A stretch of 6,879 bases of DNA from VRUE01 sp036403515 (GTDB lineage: Bacteria; Actinomycetota; Thermoleophilia; Solirubrobacterales; 70-9): positions 1-6,879 of the forward strand of contig DASWQV010000012.1 in assembly GCA_036403515.1 (NCBI GenBank), given 5' to 3'. The notes beneath the pieces are model-generated. The model worked only from the letters and a program-made list of their open reading frames with translations, was not told the origin of the DNA and ran no database searches. A program made the translations under genes and the position numbers. Shown here piece by piece: positions 6,415 to 6,879 of this stretch (its first letter is position 1; each line of letters begins with the position of its first letter).

Positions 6415-6484
6415 AATTTTGCGAGACCGCCCCCCCGGTGGAGCTTGAAAACCGCACAAGGCCGCACATGTAAATAATTAAAAT
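6415..6484 (-). other. 23S-5S internal transcribed spacer
   Basis: This spacer of about 70 nt joins 23S and 5S in the precursor transcript. It holds an AT-rich stretch next to the 23S 3' end (about 6470-6484), a 7-bp direct repeat CCGCACA (6452-6458 and 6462-6468) and a run of seven C on the plus strand (6430-6436). The AT-rich part probably belongs to the 23S processing stem, whose other arm lies outside the window. No tRNA is present. Confidence 0.7.

Positions 6485-6879
<395 letters not shown>

Noticed and set aside
6452..6468. Direct repeat CCGCACA in the 23S-5S spacer
   Set aside because: Two 7-bp copies 3 bp apart in a rapidly changing spacer are weak evidence of anything; probably chance or part of a processing stem.

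Overview
The window is high-GC bacterial chromosome and consists almost entirely of housekeeping genes. The organism is probably a deep-branching actinobacterium, possibly Thermoleophilia/Solirubrobacterales. That placement is an inference from the high GC, the gene order, the short-form HisG with HisZ, an Asp-type MurA and possible leaderless starts; no marker in the window proves it.

Layout, left to right. Positions 1-3519 hold four histidine-biosynthesis genes on the minus strand, transcribed in the order hisZ, hisG, hisD, hisB. Each junction is a 4-base ATGA stop/start overlap, so this is one translationally coupled operon, and it probably continues past the left edge. HisG is the short catalytic form and HisZ its HisRS-like regulatory partner; together they catalyse step 1 of the pathway. 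HisB (IGPD only, without the phosphatase domain) and HisD perform later steps. Upstream on the same strand, after 105 bp with no convincing terminator, is murA (3625-4923). It encodes the first committed step of peptidoglycan synthesis and carries Asp instead of Cys at the catalytic-loop position targeted by fosfomycin.

murA is divergent from a membrane-anchored alpha/beta hydrolase (4950-5957, plus strand). Only 26 bp separate the two start codons, and this gap contains a nearly symmetric element that reads as a TANNNT -10 box on both strands. A possible 64-residue small ORF follows the hydrolase at 5969-6163. The plus-strand unit then ends at a hairpin followed by six T.

The right end holds the tail of an rRNA operon on the minus strand: the last ~395 nt of 23S rRNA (6485 to the window edge), a ~70-nt spacer, 5S rRNA (about 6299-6414) and a strong 11-bp rho-independent terminator (6249-6285). 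The rRNA operon and the hydrolase unit are therefore tail-to-tail, separated by two oppositely oriented terminators.

I see no mobile element, CRISPR array, tRNA or clearly new system. The items most worth a second look are the Asp117 MurA of a divergent sequence type, the compact divergent promoter candidate, the hydrolase with altered oxyanion and acid positions, and the small ORF behind it.
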